DNA from: Pedobacter psychrophilus
Lineage (GTDB): Bacteria; Bacteroidota; Bacteroidia; Sphingobacteriales; Sphingobacteriaceae
Length of the DNA: 64,000 bases
Direction of reading: 5' to 3'
Assembly: GCF_001652725.1 (NCBI RefSeq)
Contig: NZ_LWHJ01000028.1
Coordinates: forward strand, 310,001 to 374,000
Part shown: positions 44,013 through 53,928 of the stretch, piece after piece
How positions within the stretch are numbered: the first letter of the stretch is position 1
Layout: the number at the start of each line of letters is the position of its first letter
Program-made: the position numbers and the translations under genes
Notes under the pieces: generated by a model
The model's input: the letters and a program-made list of their open reading frames with translations, nothing else
The model's database searches: none
What the model was told of the DNA's origin: nothing

Positions 44013-44085
44013 ATGAATTTTTTTACCTATAAAACATCAAAACTTAAAATTGGCTTAACATGGGATGGTTATTTTCGTAAATCGC

Positions 44086-44685
44086 ATGAGAACAATTATT
44101 ATTTCGGATCAAGATTTATTGATAGATATCCAAAAAGGGGATTCGGCGGCATTTGATTTGCTTTTTGACCGCTACTGGGATAAACTATATAGAATTGCTT
44201 TTGCCAGGCTCAACAATAGTGATGACGCTAAAGATCTTGTACAAGAATTACTCATCAGTTTGTGGAATAAAAGAGAAACACTAATTATAAATACCACTTT
44301 AGAAAATTATCTATTTGGTGCGCTAAAGTTTAGTGTGGTGAGTTATTTCCGCTCCTTAAAGATCAATGAACAACGACTGGTAGAGGCCACTGAAAGAATT
44401 AATATTTTAGAAAATTCTGTGATTGATGTAAAAGATTATATCGAACTAGAGCATATATTAGAGGAGGCGGTAAACTTGATGCCAGAAACGCTTAAGAAAA
44501 TTTATGAGTTACGTTGTGATAATGTACCCTTAAAAGAAATTGCCAGTCGGCTTGGTTTGGCAGATCAAACTGTAAAAAACTACTTATCAGAACTAATACG
44601 CAGATTAAAACTGGTAATTTTAGAAAAGCATCCCGAAAAAAACTTAACCTACCTTGCTATTTTAATCTCCATCCTTAACAAATAG
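44086..44685 (+). CDS. FecI-like ECF sigma factor
   Basis: A sigma factor of 199 residues from ATG 44086; an in-frame ATG at 44065 would add seven residues and cannot be excluded. Region 2: DSAAFDLLFDRYWDKLYRIA and DDAKDLVQELLISLWNKRE. Region 4: LPLKEIASRLGLADQTVKNY in the form VPLKEIASRLGLADQTVKN. It belongs to the group paired with FecR anti-sigma factors and SusC-type receptors in Bacteroidota; the FecR gene follows 71 bases later. It should switch on the SusC-SusD genes when the receptor is occupied. Confidence 0.9.
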   Translation: MRTIIISDQDLLIDIQKGDSAAFDLLFDRYWDKLYRIAFARLNNSDDAKDLVQELLISLWNKRETLIINTTLENYLFGALKFSVVSYFRSLKINEQRLVEATERINILENSVIDVKDYIELEHILEEAVNLMPETLKKIYELRCDNVPLKEIASRLGLADQTVKNYLSELIRRLKLVILEKHPEKNLTYLAILISILNK

Positions 44686-44756
44686 ATAACACAAGTTTAA
44701 CTTAAATTATAAGTACTAAAACGCGTTTGCTACGACATATATGCAGAACACGTTTT

Positions 44757-45695
44757 ATGCAAGAGCTTAAATTTAAAGGATTATTAACCCGCTATTTTAA
44801 TAAAAAAGCAAACGAGACCGAATCTGCCTTGGTGGATGCCTGGTACAAATCATACCAATCATTAGAAGAAGATGTGCAAGTTGAGACTCTAGTAAAAGAG
44901 GAATCCAAAAAAGCATTAAAAAGTTATATCCAACAATCAGAATCCACTAAAACCTTAAAGCCATTATATTTTAAAATTGCTGCTTCTGTAGTTTTAATAT
45001 CTGCTACTGCTATTTTTTTTAACAAAAAGTTAAAATCATCCTCAAAAAAAATCACCTATTCTTTTGTGTCTGCAAGGGTTGGTCAGGTCAAAAAAGTAAC
45101 CCTGCCAGATAGCTCTGTGGTTTGGTTAAATGCGGCTAGTAATTTAAGAGTAAGCTCTAACTTTAATGAGGAAACCAGAACTGTTTTTTTAGATGAGGGG
45201 GAAGCATATTTTGAAGTCACTAAAAATCCAAAGAAACCATTTATTGTAAACAGCCCTAAACTTAAGGTGCAGGTATTAGGAACTTCATTTGATATTGATG
45301 CTTATCGAGATAAAGGAGCAACAAAAGTTTCGGTATCTACCGGAAGGGTAAAAGTAAAAAATGCCAATAAAAATTTGGCAATCCTTACCCCAAAGCAAGA
45401 ATTAACTTTTAATAACAAAGCTGGGGATTATCACCAAACAGAGATAGATATCAACCAATTTAGAGCGTGGAAAGACGGTAAATTCTATTTTAACCAAGCC
45501 AGCTTTATCAATCTTGCGGTAACCCTTAAAAATAATTTCAAAATCGATTTGATTGCAGGGAAACCTGAAGTTAAAAAATATCTTTTTACCCTACACCTAA
45601 CCTCTGATATGACCAATCAACAAGTTTTAAATCTAGTAAGTGCTATACATGATTCTAATTACAGGAAGGAGGGTAATAGCATGATTCTTTATTAA
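44757..45695 (+). CDS. FecR-type anti-sigma factor
   Basis: A 312-residue protein from ATG 44757 (an in-frame TTG at 44727 is less likely). A cytoplasmic sigma-binding part (GLLTRYFNKKANETESALVD) is followed by one membrane segment (FKIAASVVLISATAIFF, about residues 72-88), the periplasmic FecR domain (KKVTLPDSSVVWLNAASNLR, FLDEGEAYFEVTKNPKKPF) and a C-terminal DUF4974 domain (FYFNQASFINLAVTLKNNF). It transmits the signal from the SusC STN domain to the FecI sigma factor. Confidence 0.93.
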   Translation: MQELKFKGLLTRYFNKKANETESALVDAWYKSYQSLEEDVQVETLVKEESKKALKSYIQQSESTKTLKPLYFKIAASVVLISATAIFFNKKLKSSSKKITYSFVSARVGQVKKVTLPDSSVVWLNAASNLRVSSNFNEETRTVFLDEGEAYFEVTKNPKKPFIVNSPKLKVQVLGTSFDIDAYRDKGATKVSVSTGRVKVKNANKNLAILTPKQELTFNNKAGDYHQTEIDINQFRAWKDGKFYFNQASFINLAVTLKNNFKIDLIAGKPEVKKYLFTLHLTSDMTNQQVLNLVSAIHDSNYRKEGNSMILY

Positions 45696-45743
45696 ATAAA
45701 AAACCGACCCAAGCTGCAAACAAGGATCGGTAAATCATTAACA

Positions 45744-45783
45744 ATGAAGTGATAGACTGCAATCTTAATTACTTCATCTTTTT
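45744..45783 (+). terminator. Weak hairpin terminator or attenuator before susC
   Basis: ATGAAGT (45744-45750) and ACTTCAT (45771-45777) pair over 7 bases and are followed by CTTTTT. It lies between the FecR stop and the SusC start and may separate regulator and structural transcripts. The stem is low in G+C, so strength is doubtful. Confidence 0.4.
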
Positions 45784-45807
45784 AACCATTATCATTTAAT
45801 CAAAAAT

Positions 45808-48800
45808 ATGAAATTTTTTTTACCGCTAACTAACAAGTATTCTAAGCTTATGAGAATCACTTTCTTAGCCTTATGTGTGTTATTAACCACAGGTATTTTA
45901 ACAGCCTTTGCCAGTAAAACAGATGCGCAAATTTTAAACACAAAAATCAGTGTAAAATTTGAATCAGAAAACCTGTATTCTGCAATAAAAAAAATAGAAG
46001 CGAAAACAAACAACGTTTTTGCTTATGATGAATCTTATTTAGGCTTAAAAAGCATCAGCGTAAAAACCGCAAACTTTACCAATGAAAGTTTAGAAAATGT
46101 TTTAAAGTTTTTATTAAAAGGAAGTGGAATCAGCTACAAAGAGCTATCCGGAAAAGTATTATTGAATAAAAGCGGGACAACTCAAGATGATGTAACCATA
46201 AAAGGAAAGGTAACAGAAGCTGCCACAGGATTGGCACTCCCAAGTGTTTCCATCATTAATGTAGATAGAAAGATTTTAGGTTTTACCCAGCCAAACGGAA
46301 CTTTCACTATTACTGTCCCAATTGGTAGCGAGATTTCTTTCGAATCATTAGGTTTTAAACCTGTTAAAAGAACCGCCACAACTACCAATAATAATTGGGA
46401 AATTAAAATGGAGGAATCTGTTAATCAATTAAATGAAGTGGTAGTTACCGCTTTAGGAATTGAACGTGAAGAAAGGGCTCTAGGATATGCTACTACAACT
46501 GTAGAAGGTAAAGATTTAACCAGTGCTTTATCAAACAATTGGACAGATGCGCTTTCTGGAAAAGTTGCAGGTTTAAATTTAATAAGATCAAATGGTGGCC
46601 CAGCAGGTTCAAATAAAATTATCTTAAGGGGAGAGAATAGCATTAACGGAAGTTCTGAAGCTTTAATAGTTGTTGATGGAGTAGTGATTAGTACGAGTAG
46701 CGGTAGAACTACGGGTTATGGAGAAAAAGGATATTTAGCAACAGAAACTCCTGTTGATTACGGTAGTGGTTTAAATGATATCAATCCAGAAGACATAGAA
46801 ACTGTAACCGTTTTAAAAGGTCCGGGTGCGGCAGCATTATATGGACAGCGTGGTGCAAATGGAGCAATTATCATTACTACAAAAGCAGGAAAATCTAATC
46901 AAAAAGGGATTGGCGTTACTGTAAATTCCAATACTTCTTTTGAAACCATTTATGGCGGCCCAGATTTACAATATGAATATGGACAAGGTACTGACGGAGA
47001 CAACTATTATTCTTACAATGCTTCGGAAGATGGGCCAAGTACCAGAAGTACAAGTTCTGCTTGGGGACCAAGATTTAACGGTCAGGAATATTATCAATAC
47101 GACCCAATTACCCATACAAAAGCTTTAGAAAAAACACCTTGGGTGCCTTATGTAGATGATGCATTCAATTTTTTTAAAACGGGCAAAACTTTTACCAACA
47201 GCGTAACGCTTGATGGAGGAACAGATAAAACATTTTCTCGTTTTTCCTTTACCAATGTAAATAACTCTTGGTTTTTACCCAATACTGGTTATGATAGAAA
47301 TACGGTAGCATTATCAGTAAATCAGAAGGTTAATGACAAATTAAAGATTTCTGCTAAAGTTAATTACAACAATAAATCGAGTGACAACCTGCCTTCAACG
47401 GGTTATAATAATCAATCAACTATGTATTGGTTTTTATTTTGGGAACCTAGTGCAAGTATAGATTGGTTAAAAGACTATTGGTTGCCAGGTTCTGAAGGTT
47501 TATTACAAAGTTACCCTTTCAGTAGCTTCCCGGATAATCCATATCTGATAGCCAACCAAATGCTGAATAAATATAACAGAAACGGCATTACTGGCAACAT
47601 TCAAGCTAGCTATAATTTTACCAAGGAATTAAGTTTAACGCTACGTACATCAATGGATTACGCAAATGATCAGCGTTCTCAACAACGTCCGTTTGATACC
47701 GAGAAATTTAAAAAAGGATTGTATCGTACTCAAAACATATTTACCCAAGAGGTAACTAGCGATTTCTTGCTTCGATATAATAAAAAATTAAAAAACTTTC
47801 AACTCTCTGGTACATTTGGCGGAAGTACTTTAAAAAACAATTACAACAAAGATGAAGTAAGGGCCGACTCACTTTCTTATCCTGGAGTTTACACATTGGC
47901 CAACAGTTCGGGTGTATTATTAACGCTTCCTTTTAAGAGTAAATTTGCCTTAAATAGTTTTTATGGTCTGTTTACCGCTAGCTACAAAAATTTTCTTTAC
48001 TTAGATGTTACTGGCAGAAATGATTGGAATAGTGTTTTAGCATCCCCATTAGGTACTGATAATGTTTCATTCTTTTATCCATCTATAAACGGAAGTTTAA
48101 TCATATCAGAATTATTTAAACTTCCTAAATCTATATCATTTGCAAAAATAAGGGCTTCTTATGCGGGGGTTGGCAGCGCAGAAACTACTCCTTACCGTAC
48201 TTCTGTTGTCTATAATACCGCAGCTCCGTTTCAAGGAGGATTACAAAATCCATCCTCATTATACAATCCAAATTTAAAGTCATTATATACAGAAAGCTAT
48301 GAAGTTGGTACTGATATAAGACTATTTAACGGCCGGTTAAATTTCGATATCGCGGCTTATTTAGGAAACACAAAAGATCAAATCCTAACCTCTACTGTTG
48401 ATCGCTCTTCTGGAGCAAGTAATGCAGTTATTAATGCTGGACTGGTAAGAAATAAAGGATTAGAGATTGCGATCAACGGAAGCCCATTTAAAAAGAAAAA
48501 TGGCTTTGGTTGGGAAGTGTTTACCACTTTTGCAGCAAACAAAAACGAGGTAGTTACTTTAACCGAAGGATTAGATGCAATAATTCTTCAAAACGGACCG
48601 GGCAGCCGTGGCGCAATAGCGGCTATTCCTGGAGGAAGCTTAGGAGATATTTATGGAAGAGGTTATGAAAGATCTCCAGATGGACAAATTGTTTATGCTA
48701 ATGGTTATCCTTTGCTTAGCGCAGATTCTAAATACATTGGAAATGCAACCCCAAAATGGAAAGCAAGTATTGGTAATACTTTCAGATACAAAACCTTATC

Positions 48801-49287
48801 CTTTAACTTTTTATTTGATGGACAATATGGAGCCAAAGCTTATTCTTTATCAGCAGCTGTATTAGCAGAACAAGGCAAAACAGAAAACACACTGCCGGGA
48901 AGATATAATGGAATCATTGGAAACGGTGTAATTAAAAATTCAGATGGCACTTACCGCCCAAATGATGTTGTAGCAGAAAACGCAACAACTTATTATACTG
49001 CACATTATGGACGTGACAATGTAGAAGGAACCACCTATTCCACAGACTTCATAAAACTAAGACAAGCCAGAATAGATTATACATTAAGCCCGAAACTCAC
49101 TAGCAAGTTAGGTTTGCAACGAACTACAATTGGCTTTTACGGTCGTGATTTGCTAACTATTTCTACTTGGCCAGCATTTGATCCAGAATTTGGTACACTA
49201 AATAATGGAGATATCAATAAGGGATTTGAATATGCTCAATTCCCCGCCTCAAGAACTTTTGGTATCAATTTAACCATTGGCATTTAA
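45808..49287 (+). CDS. SusC/RagA-type TonB-dependent receptor with STN domain
   Basis: An 1159-residue outer-membrane receptor. A long signal region ends at about residue 46 (ASKTDAQ). The STN signalling domain follows (ISVKFESENLYSAIKKIEAK, LENVLKFLLKGSGISYKEL), then a carboxypeptidase-regulatory-like domain (IKGKVTEAATGLALPSVSII), the plug (RANGAIIITTKAG-type motif as GAAALYGQRGANGAIIITTK) and a beta-barrel ending in FPASRTFGINLTIGI. Together with SusD it imports an oligomeric substrate using TonB energy. The STN domain is the part that signals to FecR. SusD starts 5 bases later. Confidence 0.96.
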   Translation: MKFFLPLTNKYSKLMRITFLALCVLLTTGILTAFASKTDAQILNTKISVKFESENLYSAIKKIEAKTNNVFAYDESYLGLKSISVKTANFTNESLENVLKFLLKGSGISYKELSGKVLLNKSGTTQDDVTIKGKVTEAATGLALPSVSIINVDRKILGFTQPNGTFTITVPIGSEISFESLGFKPVKRTATTTNNNWEIKMEESVNQLNEVVVTALGIEREERALGYATTTVEGKDLTSALSNNWTDALSGKVAGLNLIRSNGGPAGSNKIILRGENSINGSSEALIVVDGVVISTSSGRTTGYGEKGYLATETPVDYGSGLNDINPEDIETVTVLKGPGAAALYGQRGANGAIIITTKAGKSNQKGIGVTVNSNTSFETIYGGPDLQYEYGQGTDGDNYYSYNASEDGPSTRSTSSAWGPRFNGQEYYQYDPITHTKALEKTPWVPYVDDAFNFFKTGKTFTNSVTLDGGTDKTFSRFSFTNVNNSWFLPNTGYDRNTVALSVNQKVNDKLKISAKVNYNNKSSDNLPSTGYNNQSTMYWFLFWEPSASIDWLKDYWLPGSEGLLQSYPFSSFPDNPYLIANQMLNKYNRNGITGNIQASYNFTKELSLTLRTSMDYANDQRSQQRPFDTEKFKKGLYRTQNIFTQEVTSDFLLRYNKKLKNFQLSGTFGGSTLKNNYNKDEVRADSLSYPGVYTLANSSGVLLTLPFKSKFALNSFYGLFTASYKNFLYLDVTGRNDWNSVLASPLGTDNVSFFYPSINGSLIISELFKLPKSISFAKIRASYAGVGSAETTPYRTSVVYNTAAPFQGGLQNPSSLYNPNLKSLYTESYEVGTDIRLFNGRLNFDIAAYLGNTKDQILTSTVDRSSGASNAVINAGLVRNKGLEIAINGSPFKKKNGFGWEVFTTFAANKNEVVTLTEGLDAIILQNGPGSRGAIAAIPGGSLGDIYGRGYERSPDGQIVYANGYPLLSADSKYIGNATPKWKASIGNTFRYKTLSFNFLFDGQYGAKAYSLSAAVLAEQGKTENTLPGRYNGIIGNGVIKNSDGTYRPNDVVAENATTYYTAHYGRDNVEGTTYSTDFIKLRQARIDYTLSPKLTSKLGLQRTTIGFYGRDLLTISTWPAFDPEFGTLNNGDINKGFEYAQFPASRTFGINLTIGI

Positions 49288-49292
49288 TTATT

Positions 49293-50750
49293 ATGATGAT
49301 GAGAAATACAACGAAAAAATATACAGCAATAATAACAGCACTTGCCATAAGCATTAGCTTTTTTGCTTGTAAAAAAGATTTTCAAGAAATTAACACCAAC
49401 CCAAATACTAGTGAGTTTGCTTTACCTCAAGCTTTATTAGCCCCAGCTATAACAAGTATTGTTGCTGCTAACATGAGCAGGGCGCAAAGGGTAACAAATG
49501 AATTAATGCAAGTCACCATAAACATGGGCGATACGGAAGGTAAAATTTTTAGATATGAAGTACGCAGTGGAGAGGCAGATTACTTATGGAATGCCTGGTA
49601 CTCTGAGCTTTCTAATCTTAAAGATGTTTATAAAGGTGGTGAAGATAACTTGAGCGATTCTTATAAAGGAGTTTCTTTAATATCTCAAGCTTGGGTTTAT
49701 TCTTTAATTACTGATACTTATGGCGATGCTCCGTTTACCGAGTCTAATCAAGCTAAGCAAGGAAATTTCACCCCAAAATTTGATAAACAAGAGGATATTT
49801 ATAAAGGCATTTTCGCCATGTTAGATTCTGCCAATACTTTACTGAAAAACGGAAAAGCTATTGCATCTACAAGTGATCCAATTTTTAAAGGTGATCAAAC
49901 CAAGTGGAGAAAGTTTGGCAATTCTTTATACCTAAGATTATTATTAAGGGTTTCTGGGAAAGAATCAACATTGGCAGCCACAAAAATTAAAGAGATTGTA
50001 GAAACAAATGCTGTCAATTATCCATTAATGGCAACCAATGATGATTCGGCCATATTGAGATGGTCTGGAACCGCTCCTTATGTTTCTCCTTTTGCAACTT
50101 GGAGACCCGGCGATTGGTATGGTCCAAAATTAGGAAGCTTTTTTGTTGATAATTTAAATGAGAGAAGCGACCCAAGAATACAAAAATGGGGAACACTTTT
50201 TCAAGGAGATTACGCAGGTGTACCAAGTGGATATGCTCCAGGAAATGCACCAGAACCTAAATCTTCTTTTCCAACTTCTTTACAGATTGAACCTTTATTG
50301 GGTAACCTCATGAATTATGGCGAATTGCAATTGATATTGTCAGAATGTGCTTTAAAAGGTTATATCGGCGCAAAGCCAGCTAAAACTTATTATGAAATAG
50401 GTTCTACTAATGCAATTACACTTTGGGGGTATGCTGTACCAAACAACTATTTAACTTTTGATAAGGTGAAATGGGATGACGCTTACAGCTTTGACCAAAA
50501 AATGGAACTAATCCACATCCAAAAATATTACGCCATGTTCTTCACCGATTTGGAGCAATGGTTTGAGTACAGAAGAACTGGGCATCCATTTTTACCAAAG
50601 GGAGCTGGATTGGCAAATGGTGGCGTAATGCCAGCTAGGCTAAACTATCCTGTTTATGTGCAAAATACAAACGGAGCCAATTACAAGGCTGCCGTTGCTA
50701 ATCAAGGACCAGATTTGATTACCACTAATGTTTGGTGGCAAAAACCTTAA
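49293..50750 (+). CDS. SusD/RagB-type surface lipoprotein
   Basis: A 485-residue lipoprotein with lipobox FFAC (Cys about residue 26) followed by KKDFQEINTNPN, the usual start of the SusD-like_2 group. Helical TPR-like motifs are seen (GVSLISQAWVYSLITDTYGD, APFTESNQA) and the C-terminus has the FFTDLEQWFEYRRTGHP segment of the family. It forms the lid over the SusC barrel and binds substrate. Directly coupled to susC. Confidence 0.94.
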   Translation: MMMRNTTKKYTAIITALAISISFFACKKDFQEINTNPNTSEFALPQALLAPAITSIVAANMSRAQRVTNELMQVTINMGDTEGKIFRYEVRSGEADYLWNAWYSELSNLKDVYKGGEDNLSDSYKGVSLISQAWVYSLITDTYGDAPFTESNQAKQGNFTPKFDKQEDIYKGIFAMLDSANTLLKNGKAIASTSDPIFKGDQTKWRKFGNSLYLRLLLRVSGKESTLAATKIKEIVETNAVNYPLMATNDDSAILRWSGTAPYVSPFATWRPGDWYGPKLGSFFVDNLNERSDPRIQKWGTLFQGDYAGVPSGYAPGNAPEPKSSFPTSLQIEPLLGNLMNYGELQLILSECALKGYIGAKPAKTYYEIGSTNAITLWGYAVPNNYLTFDKVKWDDAYSFDQKMELIHIQKYYAMFFTDLEQWFEYRRTGHPFLPKGAGLANGGVMPARLNYPVYVQNTNGANYKAAVANQGPDLITTNVWWQKP

Positions 50751-50776
50751 AATCATTTATCATTAAAATAAATATT

Positions 50777-52330
50777 ATGAAACTGAAATATTTAATCATC
50801 TTATTATTTGCTTCTTCCTTTGTGTTGTCGGCTTGTGAAAAACATGATTTTGCAGCCGGTGTGGTTAGTTCTATCACTTCTGTGGAAGACGTGAGGGATT
50901 TATATAAAGGAACAGAAGTTACCATCACTTCTGAAAGTTTGCTTGGTGCAGAAAAAATCAGAGGAGTGGTAATTTCCAATCCCGATTCTGCAAATATTGC
51001 CTCAGGATTGGTGGTGATTCAAAATACCACCAGAAATAAAACAAGGGGAATCATATTAGCAGTAGAGAATGCTAATACGTATAAAATGGGAGATTCTTTA
51101 TTGGTAAACATAAGCGGAGGGAAGCTAAATAAGGTTAACGGCTCCATGCAAATTACAGGTTTAAAGGAAGCTAATATTACAAAGACATCTTCTGGAAGCA
51201 TAATTCAACCACAATCCACTTCAACTTTTAATATCAATGCAAAACCAGGAGATTATGAAAGTACTTTAGTGCAAATAAAAGGCGGAACAGTGAATCCGCC
51301 ACCAACACCAACATCCGTTTTTAATGGAGAAAAAAGTATAATAAACGGTGCGGATAGCATCATTTTACATACAGAAACAGCAGCAAGTTTTGCTAATGCA
51401 CAATTACCTGCTACCGCAGATTTTGCAGGAATATTATTTGTAAAGCAAGACGCAAACTCAAATACAATATTGCAAATTTGGCCAAGAACCGAGGCAGACA
51501 TTACAAATCGCATTGCACCAACCGACCCAAACGGACCAAAACTCGGTAAATTTCCAGTAATCATTACGGGTTTTGTTAATGATGCTAAGGGTGCAGATGG
51601 AAATTATGAGTATTTCCAATTTAGGGCAACAAGAGATATCGACTTTGAAAAAACTCCGATGGCAGTTGTGACTTGTACCAATGCAGGTTCTGCAGCTCCT
51701 TATGCTGGCACAGCCCCAGAGGGCGGCTGGGCTACTGGAGGCGGTAGAAGTTATAAATTTAATTTGACCAGCGGAAAAGTATTAAAAGGGGAATATTTTT
51801 ATGTTGGTGGAGGTAGCAAGCGTATCAACGGCCCTAACTCTACTTTAATTTCTGATGCAAAATGGATAACAGCCATCAATTACGTTACAATAGATGGGGA
51901 TGGTTTTGGCTCAAAAAGCAGTGGATTATTACCCAATAGCGGAAATGCCGGAGGTATATCAATTTTTGAAGGAACAAACGTAACCGAAACTTCTATCCCT
52001 GTTGATGTGGTATTCTTTGGTGGTACAGGCAAAACCACTATGTTTAATGAAACTGGGCCATTTGGTTACAGAGTTACAGATAGCGACCATTACACTATTA
52101 CAGACCCTGCAACAAAAGTTGACCAACCTTTCTTTTATCAAGGCACAAACCAATATGTTATTCCACACAAAACACCTGCAGATTTAGGGATATTTGTGAA
52201 ACTAGGAGGCGTTTTTGATGCCAAAACTAAAACCTGGACTACAGCAAGAGGGTACGAATTTTATGAAATGACCCAAACCTCAGCAATTTCTGAGATTGAA
52301 ACTACAGGAGCTACTACCATTAATAATTAA
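50777..52330 (+). CDS. DUF5689 domain lipoprotein
   Basis: A 517-residue lipoprotein; ATG 50777 gives the signal LIILLFASSFVLSAC with Cys at about residue 20. The N-terminal DUF5689 domain (about residues 35-240) reads ITSVEDVRDLYKGTEVTITS, GVVISNPDSANIASGLVVIQ, then LLVNISGGKLNKVNGSMQI, an OB-like fold common in SusCD loci. The C-terminal half is beta-rich (GYRYKFNLTSGKVLKGEYFY in the form GRSYKFNLTSGKVLKGEYF) and unassigned. Probably a surface substrate-binding protein of the locus. It follows SusD by 26 bases and is closed by a strong terminator. Confidence 0.8.
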   Translation: MKLKYLIILLFASSFVLSACEKHDFAAGVVSSITSVEDVRDLYKGTEVTITSESLLGAEKIRGVVISNPDSANIASGLVVIQNTTRNKTRGIILAVENANTYKMGDSLLVNISGGKLNKVNGSMQITGLKEANITKTSSGSIIQPQSTSTFNINAKPGDYESTLVQIKGGTVNPPPTPTSVFNGEKSIINGADSIILHTETAASFANAQLPATADFAGILFVKQDANSNTILQIWPRTEADITNRIAPTDPNGPKLGKFPVIITGFVNDAKGADGNYEYFQFRATRDIDFEKTPMAVVTCTNAGSAAPYAGTAPEGGWATGGGRSYKFNLTSGKVLKGEYFYVGGGSKRINGPNSTLISDAKWITAINYVTIDGDGFGSKSSGLLPNSGNAGGISIFEGTNVTETSIPVDVVFFGGTGKTTMFNETGPFGYRVTDSDHYTITDPATKVDQPFFYQGTNQYVIPHKTPADLGIFVKLGGVFDAKTKTWTTARGYEFYEMTQTSAISEIETTGATTINN

Positions 52331-52336
52331 ATACTT

Positions 52337-52371
52337 AGGCTTTTGATGATTTCCATCAAAAGCCTTCTTTT
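52337..52371 (+). terminator. Intrinsic terminator inside the SusCD locus
   Basis: A perfect 12-base-pair stem AGGCTTTTGATG / CATCAAAAGCCT with the loop ATTTC, followed by TCTTTT. It lies between the DUF5689 gene and the phosphoesterase gene, 9 bases before the latter's ATG. Confidence 0.8.
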
Positions 52372-52379
52372 ATATACAA

Positions 52380-53792
52380 ATGAAAAGAAGATCATTTATA
52401 CAAAGCCTTGGGCTGATTACTGGAGGAGCATTCATCAGTTTAAAATCTAATGCCTTTACCAAACTAAAAAGAGCAGAAACCATCAGCGGCAGCGTGAAGA
52501 ATGGAAAAAAAGGAATTAAAGATGTGGTGATTTCTGATGGTTTCTCAGTTGTAAAAACCGATATAAATGGAAATTATAGTCTTACTCCTAACGAAAAAGC
52601 TTTATCCATTTTTATGAGTACGCCTGCTGGATATGAATTTAAAACCAGTTATAATGTGGCTCAGCAGTATGAAAAATTAGGGAGTAGAAATCAATATGAT
52701 TTCATGCTCACCGCATTAAAAAGGGATGATAAAAACCATCATTTTATTGTTTGGGCAGATCCACAAGTGAGAAATAAAAAAGATGTAGATCAAATGATGG
52801 CAACCTCTGTTCCTGACACTATTGAGCATATTAAATCTTTAGGAGAAGATACGCTGGTTCATGGAATTTGTGTTGGGGATATTGCTTGGGATTATCTGGA
52901 GTATTTTCAAGATTATAACAAAGCTGTAGAAATGATGGGCATTCCATTTTTTCAGGCATTGGGCAACCATGATATGAATTATCGGGAAGGTGGAGATGAA
53001 ACATCAGACCGTACTTTTAAAGAAGTTTATGGACCAACATATTATTCCTTTAATAGAGGAAAAGCACATTATGTAGTTTTAGATGATGTTAGATATTTAG
53101 GTACAGAAAGAGAATACGATGGTTTTATTACTCAGGACCAGTTAGACTGGTTAGCAAAAGATTTGTCTTTTATTGATAAAGACGCTTTACTGATTATCTC
53201 TTTACATATTCCGGTTCATAACTCAGTTAAAAATAATACAGATTTCTATGAGATTTTAAAAGACTTTAAAAATATACATGTGCTATCTGGGCATACCCAT
53301 TTTAATGTAAATAATATAACAGGTAATGTTTATGAGCATAATCACGGAACTGTTTGTGGCGCTTGGTGGACTGGTCCAATCTGTACAGATGGAACGCCAA
53401 GGGGTTATGGAGTTTATGAAGTAAAAGGCAATGATTTAGAGTGGTATTATAAACCCACCGGTTTAGAAAAACAACATCAACATGTGATTTACATTGATGA
53501 GCTGACCAACCAAAAAAGATTATTGGTTAACGTTTGGAACTGGGACCCAGAGTGGAAAGTAGAATATGAACTTGATGGTAAAAATATGGGCTTTATGGAA
53601 CAACAACAAGGTTATGATCCATTATCTGTTAAACTTTACAAGGGAGATAAATTGCCGGCAGGACGTACATTTCCAGAACCATCTGAAATAGACCATTTAT
53701 TTATAGCTCATTTTAATTCTGAAGTTAAGAAAGTAAAAGTCACCGTTATGGATAGATTTGGAAACAGTTATATTAAAGAAGCAGATGCTTAA
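52380..53792 (+). CDS. Calcineurin-like metallophosphoesterase with N- and C-terminal beta domains
   Basis: A 470-residue protein with a Tat-like signal (KRRSFIQSLGLITGGAF). Residues about 30-115 form a carboxypeptidase-regulatory-like domain (GSVKNGKKGIKDVVISDG). The metallophosphoesterase core holds the metal ligands in VWADPQ, CVGDIAWD, LGNHDMNY, SLHIPVH and LSGHTHFN. The C-terminus from about residue 340 is the beta domain usual for this group (calcineurin-like C-terminal). The enzyme should cleave phosphomonoesters or diesters in the periplasm or at the surface. It lies in the SusCD locus before a GDPD gene. Confidence 0.9.
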   Translation: MKRRSFIQSLGLITGGAFISLKSNAFTKLKRAETISGSVKNGKKGIKDVVISDGFSVVKTDINGNYSLTPNEKALSIFMSTPAGYEFKTSYNVAQQYEKLGSRNQYDFMLTALKRDDKNHHFIVWADPQVRNKKDVDQMMATSVPDTIEHIKSLGEDTLVHGICVGDIAWDYLEYFQDYNKAVEMMGIPFFQALGNHDMNYREGGDETSDRTFKEVYGPTYYSFNRGKAHYVVLDDVRYLGTEREYDGFITQDQLDWLAKDLSFIDKDALLIISLHIPVHNSVKNNTDFYEILKDFKNIHVLSGHTHFNVNNITGNVYEHNHGTVCGAWWTGPICTDGTPRGYGVYEVKGNDLEWYYKPTGLEKQHQHVIYIDELTNQKRLLVNVWNWDPEWKVEYELDGKNMGFMEQQQGYDPLSVKLYKGDKLPAGRTFPEPSEIDHLFIAHFNSEVKKVKVTVMDRFGNSYIKEADA

Positions 53793-53805
53793 AGATGCTT
53801 GTTAA

Positions 53806-53856
53806 GGGTCAGTATCAAATTGCCTTTCTTAGGCAGAGATGCTGGTCCCTTTTTTT
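53806..53856 (+). terminator. Branched hairpin terminator after the phosphoesterase gene
   Basis: GGGTCAGTATC and GATGCTGGTCCC pair with wobbles around an inner TGCCT / AGGCA hairpin, followed by TTTTTTT. Confidence 0.7.
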
Positions 53857-53928
53857 AAGGACATCAGGTCTTGTGCTGTTTCCTCATCAAAATAAAAATG
53901 TATAAAGCAATTATTCTAATATTTATCA

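Noticed and set aside
45703-45731. ACCGACCC / GGATCGGT hairpin after the FecR gene
   Set aside because: One mismatch in a short stem and no T-run; the hairpin at 45744-45783 is the better candidate.
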